From the NCBI GenBank assembly GCA_021155965.1, contig JAJNBJ010000033.1:1-32360 (forward strand): a DNA stretch of 32,360 nt. The letters are read 5' to 3'. The DNA comes from Flavipsychrobacter sp. (GTDB lineage: Bacteria; Bacteroidota; Bacteroidia; Chitinophagales; Chitinophagaceae). Numbering within the stretch: the stretch's first letter is position 1; each line of letters starts with the position of its first letter. The translations under genes and the position numbers were made by a program. Below are positions 23,132 to 32,087 of the stretch, in pieces. A model generated the notes under the pieces. The model saw only the letters and a program-made list of their open reading frames with translations. It was not told the DNA's origin and made no database searches.

Positions 23132-25555
23132 TTATTTTTTCGCGAGTGAAAATGCTAAAACCTCTCCAACATCTGAAACGTAGTGGAAGGTGAGCCCCTT
23201 GAGATAGTCTTTATTTATTTCCTCAATGTCTTTTTCGTTTTGCTTAGACATGAGTATCTCCTTTATGCCGGCACGCTTGGCAGCGAGTATTTTTTCTTTT
23301 ATACCCCCAACAGGCAATACCTGGCCACGAAGAGTGATCTCACCTGTCATAGCGATGTATGGCTTTACTTTGCGCCCCGTGAATGCAGAAGCCAGTGAAG
23401 TAAGCATGGTGATGCCCGCACTCGGCCCATCTTTAGGCACAGCGCCCTCGGGCACATGCACATGCACATTTACCTCATCAAACTTAGTGTCTGCGATATT
23501 GTACTCGATCGCATGAGACCTGAGATAGGACAGTGCCGTGGTAGCACTTTCTTTCATTACATTACCAAGATTACCGGTAAGCGTGAGATTGCCTTTACCT
23601 TTTGATAAAGCTGTTTCTATGAACAGGATGTCTCCTCCTACAGAGGTCCAGGCAAGGCCTACTACCACACCCGGCGGATGGCCCTTGGAATAAATATCGT
23701 TTGTGAAACGCGGTTTGCCCAGCGCTTTCTCTACCATTTCGAGTGTTATCGTTGGTGCAACCTTCTCATCCATAGCCACCTGCTTTGCAACAGAGCGCAT
23801 CATTGCAGCAAGCATACGATCTAACTCGCGCACACCACTTTCCCGGGTGTATTCCTGGATTATCTTCAATATCAGCTTGTCAGGAAATTTGAGTGGTACT
23901 TTAACAAGGCCGTGTAAATCCTTCTGTTTAGGCACCAGGTGGCGCTTGGCGATCTCAGTCTTCTCCTCGGGTGAATAACCTGAGAGTTGAATAATTTCTA
24001 ACCTGTCGCGCAGGGCTGGCTGTATATCACTCAGGCTATTAGCTGTGGCTATGAATAACACTTTAGACAGGTCATACTCCAGCTCAAGATAGTTATCGTA
24101 AAATGAATTGTTTTGCTCGGGGTCCAGTACCTCCAGCAATGCAGAGCTTGGATCGCCGCGAAAGTCTTTGCCTATCTTATCTATCTCATCGAGAATGAAG
24201 ACAGGATTAGAGGATTTTATTTTTCTCAACGACTGAATGATACGGCCGGGCATTGCACCGATGTATGTTTTCCGATGGCCGCGCAGCTCGCTTTCGTCGT
24301 GCAGGCCGCCAAGGCTTAACCGAACATACTTACGTTGTATAGCGCTGGCAATACTGCGGCCTAATGATGTTTTACCAATACCCGGAGGGCCGACAAAACA
24401 CAGGATCGGCGACTTCATATCTCCCTTCAGTTTCAGTACCGCAAGGTATTCGAGTATGCGGTCTTTTATCTTCTCCATGCCGTAATGGTCGTCATCCAGC
24501 ACTTGCTGTGCCTTTTTAAGGTCATAGCTATCCTCGGTATAAGTACCCCACGGCAGGTCGAGCATCAGGTCGAGGTGGTTATAGATCACCGAATAGTCGG
24601 GTGTGCTGGGGTGCATACGCTCCAGCTTCTCTATATTTTTCTTGAACAGTTCTTTCGCTGCTTCTGTCCATTTTATCTCTTCCGCACGTTTCTGCAGGTC
24701 TTTTATCTCTCGTTCATTAGGGTCGCCGCCTAATTCCTCACGAATGGACTTTAACTGTTGTTGCAGGAAGTATTCGCGCTGCTGCCGGTCAATGTCTGCA
24801 CGGGTTTTATTTGTTATCTCATTCTTCAGTTCCACAAGCTGCAGCTCTGCCTGGAGCATTTGCAGCAACTTCTCTGCACGGGCAGTGATGTTGTCTTCCT
24901 CCAGCAGCGCTTGTTTATCCTGCAACTTGGCAGCAATATTGGATGCCACAAAGTGCATCAGGAACGATTGCTGCTCTATATTGCGTAACACAATGCTTGC
25001 CTCATTAGGCATATTAGGCGATTGCTGTGCAATACGTTCAGAGTAGTCTTTAATAGATGCTATGAGGGCGTCAAAAGAAGCATCTTTTTGTGGGTAGATA
25101 TCTTCTAAGTAGTTAACCCTGGCTTTGTAAAACGGTTCCTGCTGGGTAAATTCTTCTATGCGAAAGCGCATTCGCCCCATGATGAATATAGTGATATTGC
25201 CATCGGGCATTTTTATCTGCTTCACCACCTTGGCAAGCGTGCCCACTTCATAGATATCCTCCGGTTTTGGCGCTTCGTTTGTACTGTCCTTCTGGGCTAT
25301 TACACCGATCCATTTATTTGAATTCTGTGCTTCTGCTATCGCTTTAACCGATTTTTCGCGGGCCACAGTGATCGGGAGCACCACATTGGGAAATAGTACA
25401 GTATTTTTTAATGCAATGATAGGTAATTCTAAGGGCAGTGAACCTTTCTCCTGCTCATCCATTTCATCTTCTCCAAGCGGCACAATGGGCATAAATTCCA
25501 TTTCCTGCTCATTCTGGTTCAGCAACATATCGAACATTGATCTTATTTCGGACAT
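23132..25555 (-). CDS. lon: ATP-dependent protease Lon
   Basis: 807 residues, the normal LonA length. The N-terminal substrate-binding LAN domain covers about 43-245, followed by a helical region. The AAA+ module has Walker A GPPGIGKT (389-396), Walker B FILDEI (453-458) and the sensor region NSLSDIQPALRDRLE (507-520). The C-terminal protease carries the Ser-Lys dyad: S712 in KDGPSAG and K755 in GGIKEKILAAKRAG. It degrades damaged and regulatory cytoplasmic proteins. A -7 box five bases before the ATG predicts a leaderless message. No heat-shock element was recognised. It is divergent from the barrel-protein gene at 25722. Confidence 0.97.
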   Translation of the reverse strand: MSEIRSMFDMLLNQNEQEMEFMPIVPLGEDEMDEQEKGSLPLELPIIALKNTVLFPNVVLPITVAREKSVKAIAEAQNSNKWIGVIAQKDSTNEAPKPEDIYEVGTLAKVVKQIKMPDGNITIFIMGRMRFRIEEFTQQEPFYKARVNYLEDIYPQKDASFDALIASIKDYSERIAQQSPNMPNEASIVLRNIEQQSFLMHFVASNIAAKLQDKQALLEEDNITARAEKLLQMLQAELQLVELKNEITNKTRADIDRQQREYFLQQQLKSIREELGGDPNEREIKDLQKRAEEIKWTEAAKELFKKNIEKLERMHPSTPDYSVIYNHLDLMLDLPWGTYTEDSYDLKKAQQVLDDDHYGMEKIKDRILEYLAVLKLKGDMKSPILCFVGPPGIGKTSLGRSIASAIQRKYVRLSLGGLHDESELRGHRKTYIGAMPGRIIQSLRKIKSSNPVFILDEIDKIGKDFRGDPSSALLEVLDPEQNNSFYDNYLELEYDLSKVLFIATANSLSDIQPALRDRLEIIQLSGYSPEEKTEIAKRHLVPKQKDLHGLVKVPLKFPDKLILKIIQEYTRESGVRELDRMLAAMMRSVAKQVAMDEKVAPTITLEMVEKALGKPRFTNDIYSKGHPPGVVVGLAWTSVGGDILFIETALSKGKGNLTLTGNLGNVMKESATTALSYLRSHAIEYNIADTKFDEVNVHVHVPEGAVPKDGPSAGITMLTSLASAFTGRKVKPYIAMTGEITLRGQVLPVGGIKEKILAAKRAGIKEILMSKQNEKDIEEINKDYLKGLTFHYVSDVGEVLAFSLAKK

Positions 25556-25560
25556 TATGG

Positions 25561-25568
25561 CAAAGTTA
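25561..25568 (-). promoter_or_regulatory. -7 box TAACTTTG for lon
   Basis: Exact TAnnTTTG match, five bases before the start codon at 25555. Confidence 0.6.
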
Positions 25569-25698
25569 CCCCATGTTTATAAATAAAAAGGAGGGTAAAG
25601 ATAAGAGGCAATACGCATGCCAAAGCATGCAAACCGGTAATTTTTGCAGGAAATATCATTAATTGACCGCAGAAAGAGAATAAAAATGTATATTTTTA

Positions 25699-25706
25699 TA
25701 TCTTTA
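25699..25706 (+). promoter_or_regulatory. -7 box TATCTTTA for the barrel protein
   Basis: One mismatch to TAnnTTTG. It lies 15 bases upstream of the ATG at 25722 and so supports that start over the in-frame TTG at 25644. Confidence 0.5.
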
Positions 25707-25721
25707 CAAAAAAGACAACGC

Positions 25722-26609
25722 ATGAATACAAGAATATTCTTAGCAGCCATACTGACATCAAGCTTATTCAGCAGTTCCATATTTGCACAAGACCCCCCCC
25801 CGGAGAACCAGGAACAACAAAGCAAACAACGCAAGCCCGACAGGCAGGAGAGTAAAATACCAACAACTGCCACAAATAAAAAATTCCTGGTAAGGCACCA
25901 GGACATACGCAAGTTTTATGTTGCAGGGGCAATGGATGGCGCAATCTTCTCTACTGCCATCATACACCATGATGGAGGCACTACACCAACCGGCGAAAAT
26001 ATGCCTAACGTGAATACCATGGGCATTATGCGCTTCACTTATTTTATTAATGGCGGCTTTACCTTCAACTTCAACTTCAGCCCGACTGTTGGCTTGTATA
26101 CAGGCGTAGACATAAAAAATATCGGATATATAGAGCAGGATAATGGCTGGACAACCAAACGCCGTACTTATAACGTTGGCGCACCGCTTGCTTTAAAGGT
26201 AGGCAATATGGGCGACAGGGGAACTTACTTTTTTGCAGGAGGTGGTTTGGATGTAGCTATCAACTTCCAGGAAAAACGTTTTAAAGAAAGGAACGACAAA
26301 ACCCGTATAAATGAGTGGATGAGCGACCGCACACCACGCACCATGCCTTATGTATTTGCAGGTGTATCGTTCGACCACCACATTACTGCTAAAGTACAGT
26401 ACTACCCCAACAATTACCTGAATACCAATTACAGGGACCAGAATGGCGTAGCCATTTATCAGGGAACTAATGTTAACTTAATTATGCTAAGCGTTGGTTT
26501 TGGCATGAATGTACATGTGAACAAGGATAAAAAGAAGCACAAGCACGGCTGCCATCATTGCCCGGCAGGATGCAATGATAACAAACAAGAACTGTCGGTC
26601 ACTCTCTGA
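25722..26609 (+). CDS. Outer-membrane beta-barrel protein with His/Cys-rich tail
   Basis: 295 residues from the ATG at 25722. A signal peptide (about 1-22, ending SIFAQ) is followed by a Pro/Gln/Lys-rich linker (23-50). The remaining part has regularly alternating strands with Gly and aromatic residues (INGGFTFNFNFSPTVGLYTGVDIKNIGY, VFAGVSFDHHITAKVQYYPNNYL), typical of PorT-like/OmpW-like eight-stranded barrels of Bacteroidota. The final strand ends near MLSVGFGMNVHV. After the barrel comes an unusual tail with H273, H275, C277, H278, H279, C280 and C284, a possible metal-binding site. An intrinsic terminator follows. Ligand or partner unknown. Confidence 0.75.
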   Translation: MNTRIFLAAILTSSLFSSSIFAQDPPPENQEQQSKQRKPDRQESKIPTTATNKKFLVRHQDIRKFYVAGAMDGAIFSTAIIHHDGGTTPTGENMPNVNTMGIMRFTYFINGGFTFNFNFSPTVGLYTGVDIKNIGYIEQDNGWTTKRRTYNVGAPLALKVGNMGDRGTYFFAGGGLDVAINFQEKRFKERNDKTRINEWMSDRTPRTMPYVFAGVSFDHHITAKVQYYPNNYLNTNYRDQNGVAIYQGTNVNLIMLSVGFGMNVHVNKDKKKHKHGCHHCPAGCNDNKQELSVTL

Positions 26610-26653
26610 TCTTTCTTCCAGGAAGGGTGAGTTGTAGCGATAAAAGATAAATT

Positions 26654-26680
26654 CAACCCCTTTTCGGGGTTGTTTTTTTT
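26654..26680 (+). terminator. Intrinsic terminator
   Basis: Stem CAACCCC (26654-26660) / GGGGTTG (26666-26672), loop TTTTC, then eight T residues. It is located 44 bases past the barrel-protein gene. Confidence 0.92.
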
Positions 26681-26701
26681 GTTTACCAGATCAAATTATG
26701 A

Positions 26702-27235
26702 ATGCAGAAGAAAACAATGGATGAATTGGGGCGTATTTCCCCCGCAGGCGCAAAGACTGCGGAGAAGTACCCCATCATCATTGTACTTGACGATGTGCGG
26801 AGCATGCATAATGTAGGCTCAGTTTTCCGCACCTGTGATGCATTTGCTGTTGAAGCCATATACCTATGTGGTTACACACCTACCCCACCCCATAGAGACA
26901 TACATAAAACCGCGCTGGGCGCTACTGAAACTGTGCGTTGGAAACATTTTGCTGCAACAACTGATGCTGTAACTACTGCCAGGGAAGCAGGCTATGCTGT
27001 ATATGCAGTAGAACAGGTGCACGATAGTATAATGCTGAACCAATGCTTATGGAAAAATGAAAAGACCGCATTCGTTTTTGGCAATGAAGTGGCCGGCGTG
27101 AGTGATGCAGTGCTAAAAATGGCTGATGGCTGTATAGAGATACCACAGTGGGGGGCTAAACATTCCCTGAATATTGCTGTAAGTGTAGGGGTGGTATTGT
27201 GGGAAATAGTAAGAGAAACCGCAACCCGTATTTAG
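26702..27235 (+). CDS. TrmH/SpoU-family RNA 2'-O-methyltransferase
   Basis: 177 residues, one SPOUT domain with no extra RNA-binding module. Motif 1 reads NVGSVFR (37-43), motif 2 FVFGNEVAGVSD (124-135) and motif 3 IPQWGAKHSLNIAVSVGVVLWE (begins at 147), which forms the trefoil knot that binds SAM. It should methylate the 2'-hydroxyl of a tRNA or rRNA nucleotide; the exact site is not predictable. It starts just after the terminator. Its TAG stop overlaps the stop of the convergent sensor kinase gene by four bases. Confidence 0.9.
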   Translation: MQKKTMDELGRISPAGAKTAEKYPIIIVLDDVRSMHNVGSVFRTCDAFAVEAIYLCGYTPTPPHRDIHKTALGATETVRWKHFAATTDAVTTAREAGYAVYAVEQVHDSIMLNQCLWKNEKTAFVFGNEVAGVSDAVLKMADGCIEIPQWGAKHSLNIAVSVGVVLWEIVRETATRI

Positions 27236-30162
27236 GAGGTTGGGGTTATCGGAATACTTATTGTCACAACCGTCCAGTTAATACCATCGTTACTTTTCTT
27301 TTCCCCTATATCGAATAATATCCGCTTATCCAAGATCGCGCTTAACTGATCTATACGCTTGCGGATATTCTCCAGGCCAAAAGACTCATGAGATGGGCGT
27401 TTACCCTCTTTAGCAATATGTATCCCTACCCCATTGTCCATAACCTCTATGACGAGGACATTGTTATGCTCAAAAATATGGACCCTGATCTGCCCGTCAC
27501 CGGATTCAAGCGGATAGATGCCATGTTTGATTGAGTTCTCAACCAATGGCTGCACCAGCAGCGGCGGCACCATTATTTCAGACAGGTCCAGGCCTTCTGC
27601 AATATCTATGATGTAATTTAAATGCTCCTTAAACCGTAGTTTCTCCAGGGCAAGATAATTGTTCACCAGGTTTATCTCATTTTGTAACGGTATCAGTTCC
27701 TTAGATATATTATGCATATTCTGCCGTATCAGGTCGGCAAATACCCTGATATATTCGTTAGCGGCCAGTTTATCATCCCTGTTCACAAGGCCCTGCACAT
27801 TATTAAGCGTGTTAAAAATAAAGTGCGGGTTCATTAAGGCATTCAATGCTTTGTACTCTGATCTCATGAACCTGAGCTCAGTATCATGCTCTTTTTCCTT
27901 TTTCCGCAATAAGCGTACTACACGATACCTGATAATAATACCCGCTATACTTGCCAGCCCAACACAAACCAGGGTAATAAACCACCACGTAAGCCAGAAA
28001 GGGCTAAGAATGTGCAGTTTAAATTTAACAGGGATACAATAATCGCTGGACAATGTTTTTGCCCTCAAGTTGATCACATAGTCGCCCGAAGCAATTCCAA
28101 CAAGGTTTATCTCTTCTCCTTTAACATCACGCCAGTTAACTTCTCCGTTCTTTGAGACAGAGTATTGGCACTGAACATCCCCGCCGCTGAACGTGAGCAT
28201 AGAGAATGACAGGGTAATGTTCCGTGAGGCCCCAAATGCAAGGCTTACGTCTTCACTTACAGGCACCTGTCCATTGACTGTTTTAATGCCTGTAAAATAT
28301 AACTTGGGCGGGCTGGCCCGGGTCAAAAGATCGTCCCGGCCAACAACTGTTACTGATCCCTTCTTAAAGAAATACCAGTTATTACTATCTGAACAGATCA
28401 CCTCCGCACGTATTGGCAAAAACGCATTCTCAATAGGATACAACGAAAATTTATGCACAGAGTCAGGAGGGTTTTTCGTCAGGATCCGGTAGTAATTATT
28501 ACTGCTGATCAACACATGGTTGCTGTCAATTTGGTACATTTTGTCCCATATGCAATTACGTGGCGCAATAGTGTCAATTGCAACGGCCGTGCCGGTATAA
28601 TCTGAAAATATCAACAGCATGTTGTCGTGTGTATACCCTGCCATAAAACCACCAAAAATGCAGAAATATTTCAGTGAGATATTCCGGAACTGTTCCTGGA
28701 GAATACCATCACTATTTGTGTTGGCAACCTTGTACATACTAGTGATAGTAGAATACCAGATACTGCTGTCAGGCGCCTGCGTGGCATAAAATATCCTGTC
28801 GCCAACATTGCTCTGAATAGTATAGTAATCAGTTCCCGTATAAATTTTTGATTTTCTTACCCTGCGAATATAGCGCGGCATCCTCAGGAAAAAATAATCC
28901 GCATATTGGTATACTTCCTTGGCGCCCGCAACAGGCTGAACTTCATTTGTCGTAGCTTTAGGAGAAAGCAAATTATCTATAACCGTGAAGTCGGTGTTAT
29001 AGAAGTTATAGTAGCTGAGCTTGTCGTCAATAAGAAAGCCAAACTCAGTAGGATAGTCATAATATCCGTGCTTTGTTTTTGCATAATTAAACAAACAGGA
29101 AATATTATCATTCTCTATTTTGTACAAATTATTATCAGCAGTGGCAAAAAATAACCTATGATTTCTTACACAGGCATACCTGGCAGTTCCCTTATAAACA
29201 TCCTTATAAAACTGAGAATGGCGGTACTTCTTTTTCAGAACGTACACTCCGTTATCTAACGTACTTATCCAATAATTCTTCTGATCGTCCTGGGTAATGG
29301 CTGACACATTATGGTTTCTAAGTAAGTTCAGGCTGTCATTAACAATTAGCCCGTTGGCTGTGGCAAAATAAACATCACCTCCTTCCATATATATCTCATG
29401 TATCGCATTTATGTTTTTAAGCGTTTTGGCTGCAATCGCAAAACTCATATCAAAAGGGAAAAAACAACTGTCGTTATGCAAATAATCCTGGTCCTGGCAG
29501 GAAGCAAATGCACCACTGGGCCTATAAAATTCCGTGGGCAGCATCTTCATTTCCAGAACTCTGTACGCTGTATCAATATAAACAATCTTGTCTTTGCATA
29601 TCAGTCTATATTTATTGTCCGAAACTTTCTCGGCAAAAGAAAAAACGCTGAATATATCCGGCCTGTTCAGCTCTGCAAGATCAAATATTTTAATGGATTC
29701 GTTGTGAATGGCCAGGAATTGGGTAGGCACGCTGTAACTTATTATTATAGTGCTGTCATACTGGTTTGAGATGTACCGCATATGGGGCTGAACGAATGAA
29801 AGCCTGAGAAATGGTGTATTCTCCGCTGTATGAAATACACCATCTTTATAATAACAAAGCGCACCATTGAATGTCCCCAGCCATCGCCTGCCGTAATGAT
29901 CTTCTTTAATAAAGAATATCTCGTTATCAGGCAACCCGTTGAATGTGGAAAATATCTCGAACTTTAGCCCATTGAACCTTGCCACGCCTTTATCCGTGCC
30001 TATCCATATGTACCCTTTAGAATCCCTGTATACCGAATAAACCACATTGCTGGGCAATCCTTCTTCCACAGTATAATGCAATACCGGGTAATCTTGTGCT
30101 GAAGCATGTTTTACAGCAAAAAAAAATAACACGACTGAAAAAAGCCGGAACGCCCTATTCAT
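27232..30162 (-). CDS. Reg_prop/Y_Y_Y-type sensor histidine kinase (LytS-like)
   Basis: 976 residues. After a signal peptide (about 1-22, ASA before QDYP) comes an exported beta-propeller sensor (about 25-640) with Reg_prop repeats such as GLPSNVVYSVYRDSKGYIWIGTDKG. A Y_Y_Y-like domain (about 640-715) precedes one membrane helix (722-744). The cytoplasmic part is a His_kinase/LytS type: H780 in LMNPHFIFNTLNN, N876 in LVENSIKHG, DNGVGI (909-914) and SFGLENIRKR (928-935). It autophosphorylates and signals to the LytTR regulator encoded just upstream. The eight-base overlap of the regulator's end with this gene's start indicates translational coupling. The ligand is unknown; there is no HPt or fused receiver domain. 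Confidence 0.92.
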   Translation of the reverse strand: MNRAFRLFSVVLFFFAVKHASAQDYPVLHYTVEEGLPSNVVYSVYRDSKGYIWIGTDKGVARFNGLKFEIFSTFNGLPDNEIFFIKEDHYGRRWLGTFNGALCYYKDGVFHTAENTPFLRLSFVQPHMRYISNQYDSTIIISYSVPTQFLAIHNESIKIFDLAELNRPDIFSVFSFAEKVSDNKYRLICKDKIVYIDTAYRVLEMKMLPTEFYRPSGAFASCQDQDYLHNDSCFFPFDMSFAIAAKTLKNINAIHEIYMEGGDVYFATANGLIVNDSLNLLRNHNVSAITQDDQKNYWISTLDNGVYVLKKKYRHSQFYKDVYKGTARYACVRNHRLFFATADNNLYKIENDNISCLFNYAKTKHGYYDYPTEFGFLIDDKLSYYNFYNTDFTVIDNLLSPKATTNEVQPVAGAKEVYQYADYFFLRMPRYIRRVRKSKIYTGTDYYTIQSNVGDRIFYATQAPDSSIWYSTITSMYKVANTNSDGILQEQFRNISLKYFCIFGGFMAGYTHDNMLLIFSDYTGTAVAIDTIAPRNCIWDKMYQIDSNHVLISSNNYYRILTKNPPDSVHKFSLYPIENAFLPIRAEVICSDSNNWYFFKKGSVTVVGRDDLLTRASPPKLYFTGIKTVNGQVPVSEDVSLAFGASRNITLSFSMLTFSGGDVQCQYSVSKNGEVNWRDVKGEEINLVGIASGDYVINLRAKTLSSDYCIPVKFKLHILSPFWLTWWFITLVCVGLASIAGIIIRYRVVRLLRKKEKEHDTELRFMRSEYKALNALMNPHFIFNTLNNVQGLVNRDDKLAANEYIRVFADLIRQNMHNISKELIPLQNEINLVNNYLALEKLRFKEHLNYIIDIAEGLDLSEIMVPPLLVQPLVENSIKHGIYPLESGDGQIRVHIFEHNNVLVIEVMDNGVGIHIAKEGKRPSHESFGLENIRKRIDQLSAILDKRILFDIGEKKSNDGINWTVVTISIPITPTS

Positions 30163-30964
30163 TATAATAGTTGTTATTTTTTAGAAATTCCAGTAGAGGG
30201 GCATAACGCCTCCTGCTGACCGGCAGCGTGAACTCATCTTTGATCACTACCTGGCTGTAATCATCCTTAAGTATCTTTTTTACATGCATGCAGTTTATTA
30301 TGTAGGATTTATGCACCCTGAAAAAAAGTTCTGATGGCAGCAATTCTTCATAATCTGTCAAGGTACCGCACATAACAATATCTCTCAGCGCATTGTCTTT
30401 TCTGAATACCACTTTGAAATAGCTGCCCTGCGCTTCTATAAAGAATATGTCTTTAAAGTCTACTACTTCAACAACATTATTATCCTTTAGCGTGATCTTA
30501 TAGCTCTTTACCCTGCTGGTTGCTTGTTCAGCTATATCTGCATATGATTGGCTGTTATTACCTGCACTCAGAAGTTCTTTCAACTTCATTTTCTCAATAA
30601 GTTTCCCGATAGCCTGTTTCAGTTCCGGAATGCTTATTGGCTTTAAAATATAATCAACGGCATTCAGCTTAAATGCCCTTATCGCATACTCATCATATGC
30701 CGTAACAAACACAACTTCGAAATTTACGGGATGTACCCTTTCCAGAAAGTGAAATGCATTTTCATTCGGCATCTCAATATCCAGGAAAACGGCGTCGGGG
30801 CTAAGCCTGGCTATCAGTTTCTCGGCCTCCTTTGTATTGGTTGCCGTACCTATCACATGGATATTTACATCAATGTACCGCTCCAGGATGTTCCTCAGGT
30901 TAGCGCATGCTTCCTTCTCATCATCCACAATGAGTACATTGATGGCTTTATTAGTACCAGGCAT
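30155..30964 (-). CDS. LytTR-family response regulator
   Basis: 269 residues. Receiver domain (about 8-125) with D14-D15, phospho-acceptor D62 in FLDIEMP, T88 and K108 in ILKPI. A linker leads to a LytTR DNA-binding domain (about 150-265) with FFIEAQGSYFKVVF, FFRVHKSYIIN and LPVSRRRY. It is the cognate regulator of the kinase encoded immediately downstream. LytTR proteins usually bind paired direct repeats about 21 bases apart. The operon probably starts at the -7 box at 31000-31007. Target genes are not visible from here. Confidence 0.93.
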   Translation of the reverse strand: MPGTNKAINVLIVDDEKEACANLRNILERYIDVNIHVIGTATNTKEAEKLIARLSPDAVFLDIEMPNENAFHFLERVHPVNFEVVFVTAYDEYAIRAFKLNAVDYILKPISIPELKQAIGKLIEKMKLKELLSAGNNSQSYADIAEQATSRVKSYKITLKDNNVVEVVDFKDIFFIEAQGSYFKVVFRKDNALRDIVMCGTLTDYEELLPSELFFRVHKSYIINCMHVKKILKDDYSQVVIKDEFTLPVSRRRYAPLLEFLKNNNYYNE

Positions 30965-30999
30965 AGGTTATCAGCTTTGAGGGTTAGACCTGCAATACT

Positions 31000-31007
31000 T
31001 AAAGATA
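31000..31007 (-). promoter_or_regulatory. -7 box TATCTTTA for the two-component operon
   Basis: One mismatch to TAnnTTTG. It lies in the 62-base gap behind the epimerase gene, 35 bases before the regulator's ATG, so the regulator and kinase can be expressed separately from the epimerase. Confidence 0.5.
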
Positions 31008-31026
31008 GTAACCTTTTGCTAAAACC

Positions 31027-32004
31027 TTATTTACCCTTAAAATATTCTACGGTAACCTTCAGCCCCTCCAGGAAAGTATATGCCGGGGCATAACCAAGCT
31101 GCGTTCCTGCCTTGGAAATATCGGCAAGGGAATTTCTAATATCCCCCGATCGTGGCTCCCGGTACAGGGGCGGCTGGGCATTTCCCAATAATTCGCCAAT
31201 GGCGTTGTATAAAAAATTGACAGAAAAGTTATCGCCAACGGCAACATTGTATGTTTCTCCGAATGCAGCTTCGCCTTCCGCGAGCATTCCCTTTATATTT
31301 GCCTGTACCGCATTCTCCACGAATGTAAAATCACGGGTTTGCCCGCCATCGCCGTTAATATATACGGGCGTTCCGTTCTTTATCCCCTTTATAAATAATG
31401 GAATTACTGCAGCATAAGGGCCATCCGGGTCCTGTCGGGGGCCAAATACGTTGAAGTACCGCAGGCCTATCACCTTCATCCCGTACAATTTATGGAAAAC
31501 TGCCGCATACAGTTCATTGGTTCTCTTTGTAACTGCGTAAGGAGATAATAAATTCCCTGTTAAGCCTTCCCTTTTAGGCAGATTGGGCTCATCGCCGTAA
31601 ACAGATGACGAAGACGCGTAGACAAAGGTCTTCACACCGGCATCCTTCGCAGCGGTGATGACATTGACGAAGCCATTTATATTCACCTCGTTGGAAGTAA
31701 CCGGGTCTTTAACCGAGCGGGGCACCGAACCAAGCGCCGCCTGGTGCGTTACATGGTCTATCCCTTCGCATGCCTGCTTACAAACTGCAAACTCCCTGAT
31801 ATCACCATTAATGAACTCATACTGCGGGTAAGAACGAAACAGTTCTACATTAGCATTAAACCCGGTAGCCAGGTTATCAAGCACACGTACCTTATCGGCG
31901 CCATTCTTCAGCAAATACTCAACTATGTGCGAACCTATGAAGCCAGCCCCGCCTGTTACAAGAAAGCTTTTACGTGATATATCCTGCGTATGAAAAACTG
32001 CCAT
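31027..32004 (-). CDS. NAD-dependent sugar-nucleotide 4-epimerase (WbpP-type SDR)
   Basis: 325 residues of the extended short-chain dehydrogenase fold. NAD is bound at GGAGFIGS (18-25); catalytic residues are in YASSSSVYGDEP (129-140) and Y156-K160 in SPYAVTK. HQAALGSVPRSVKDP (87-101) closely resembles WbpP/WbgU UDP-GlcNAc(A) C4-epimerases, and GLRYFNVFGPRQDPDGPY and GDGGQTRDFTFVENA are also family signatures. It probably interconverts UDP-GlcNAc-type and UDP-GalNAc-type sugars for surface glycans; the exact substrate is inferred. A hairpin and a transposase remnant lie upstream. Confidence 0.88.
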   Translation of the reverse strand: MAVFHTQDISRKSFLVTGGAGFIGSHIVEYLLKNGADKVRVLDNLATGFNANVELFRSYPQYEFINGDIREFAVCKQACEGIDHVTHQAALGSVPRSVKDPVTSNEVNINGFVNVITAAKDAGVKTFVYASSSSVYGDEPNLPKREGLTGNLLSPYAVTKRTNELYAAVFHKLYGMKVIGLRYFNVFGPRQDPDGPYAAVIPLFIKGIKNGTPVYINGDGGQTRDFTFVENAVQANIKGMLAEGEAAFGETYNVAVGDNFSVNFLYNAIGELLGNAQPPLYREPRSGDIRNSLADISKAGTQLGYAPAYTFLEGLKVTVEYFKGK

Positions 32005-32009
32005 CCTAA

Positions 32010-32017
32010 TAAAAATA
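32010..32017 (-). promoter_or_regulatory. -7 box TATTTTTA for the epimerase
   Basis: One mismatch to TAnnTTTG, five bases before the ATG at 32004. Confidence 0.4.
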
Positions 32018-32039
32018 AGCTAAAAGAACAGTAAATAAT

Positions 32040-32084
32040 CCCCCGGCAAAGCCGGGGGCTTTTATGTGTTACCCCTTTCAGGGG
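32040..32084. repeat. Paired hairpins downstream of the transposase remnant
   Basis: CCCCCGGC-AAA-GCCGGGGG (32040-32058) is a very stable hairpin followed on the plus strand by CTTTT. A second, CCCC-TTTCA-GGGG (32072-32084), lies between it and the transposase stop. They may be the subterminal hairpins of an IS200/IS605-type right end, or a plain terminator. Confidence 0.5.
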
Positions 32085-32087
32085 ATT

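Noticed and set aside
24603-25046. 147-residue plus-strand open frame inside lon
   Set aside because: Ser/Cys-rich shadow of the lon coding strand with no domain; lon is unambiguous on the other strand.
25577-25912. 111-residue minus-strand frame upstream of lon
   Set aside because: It overlaps the barrel-protein gene and the lon promoter region; composition is that of a shadow frame.
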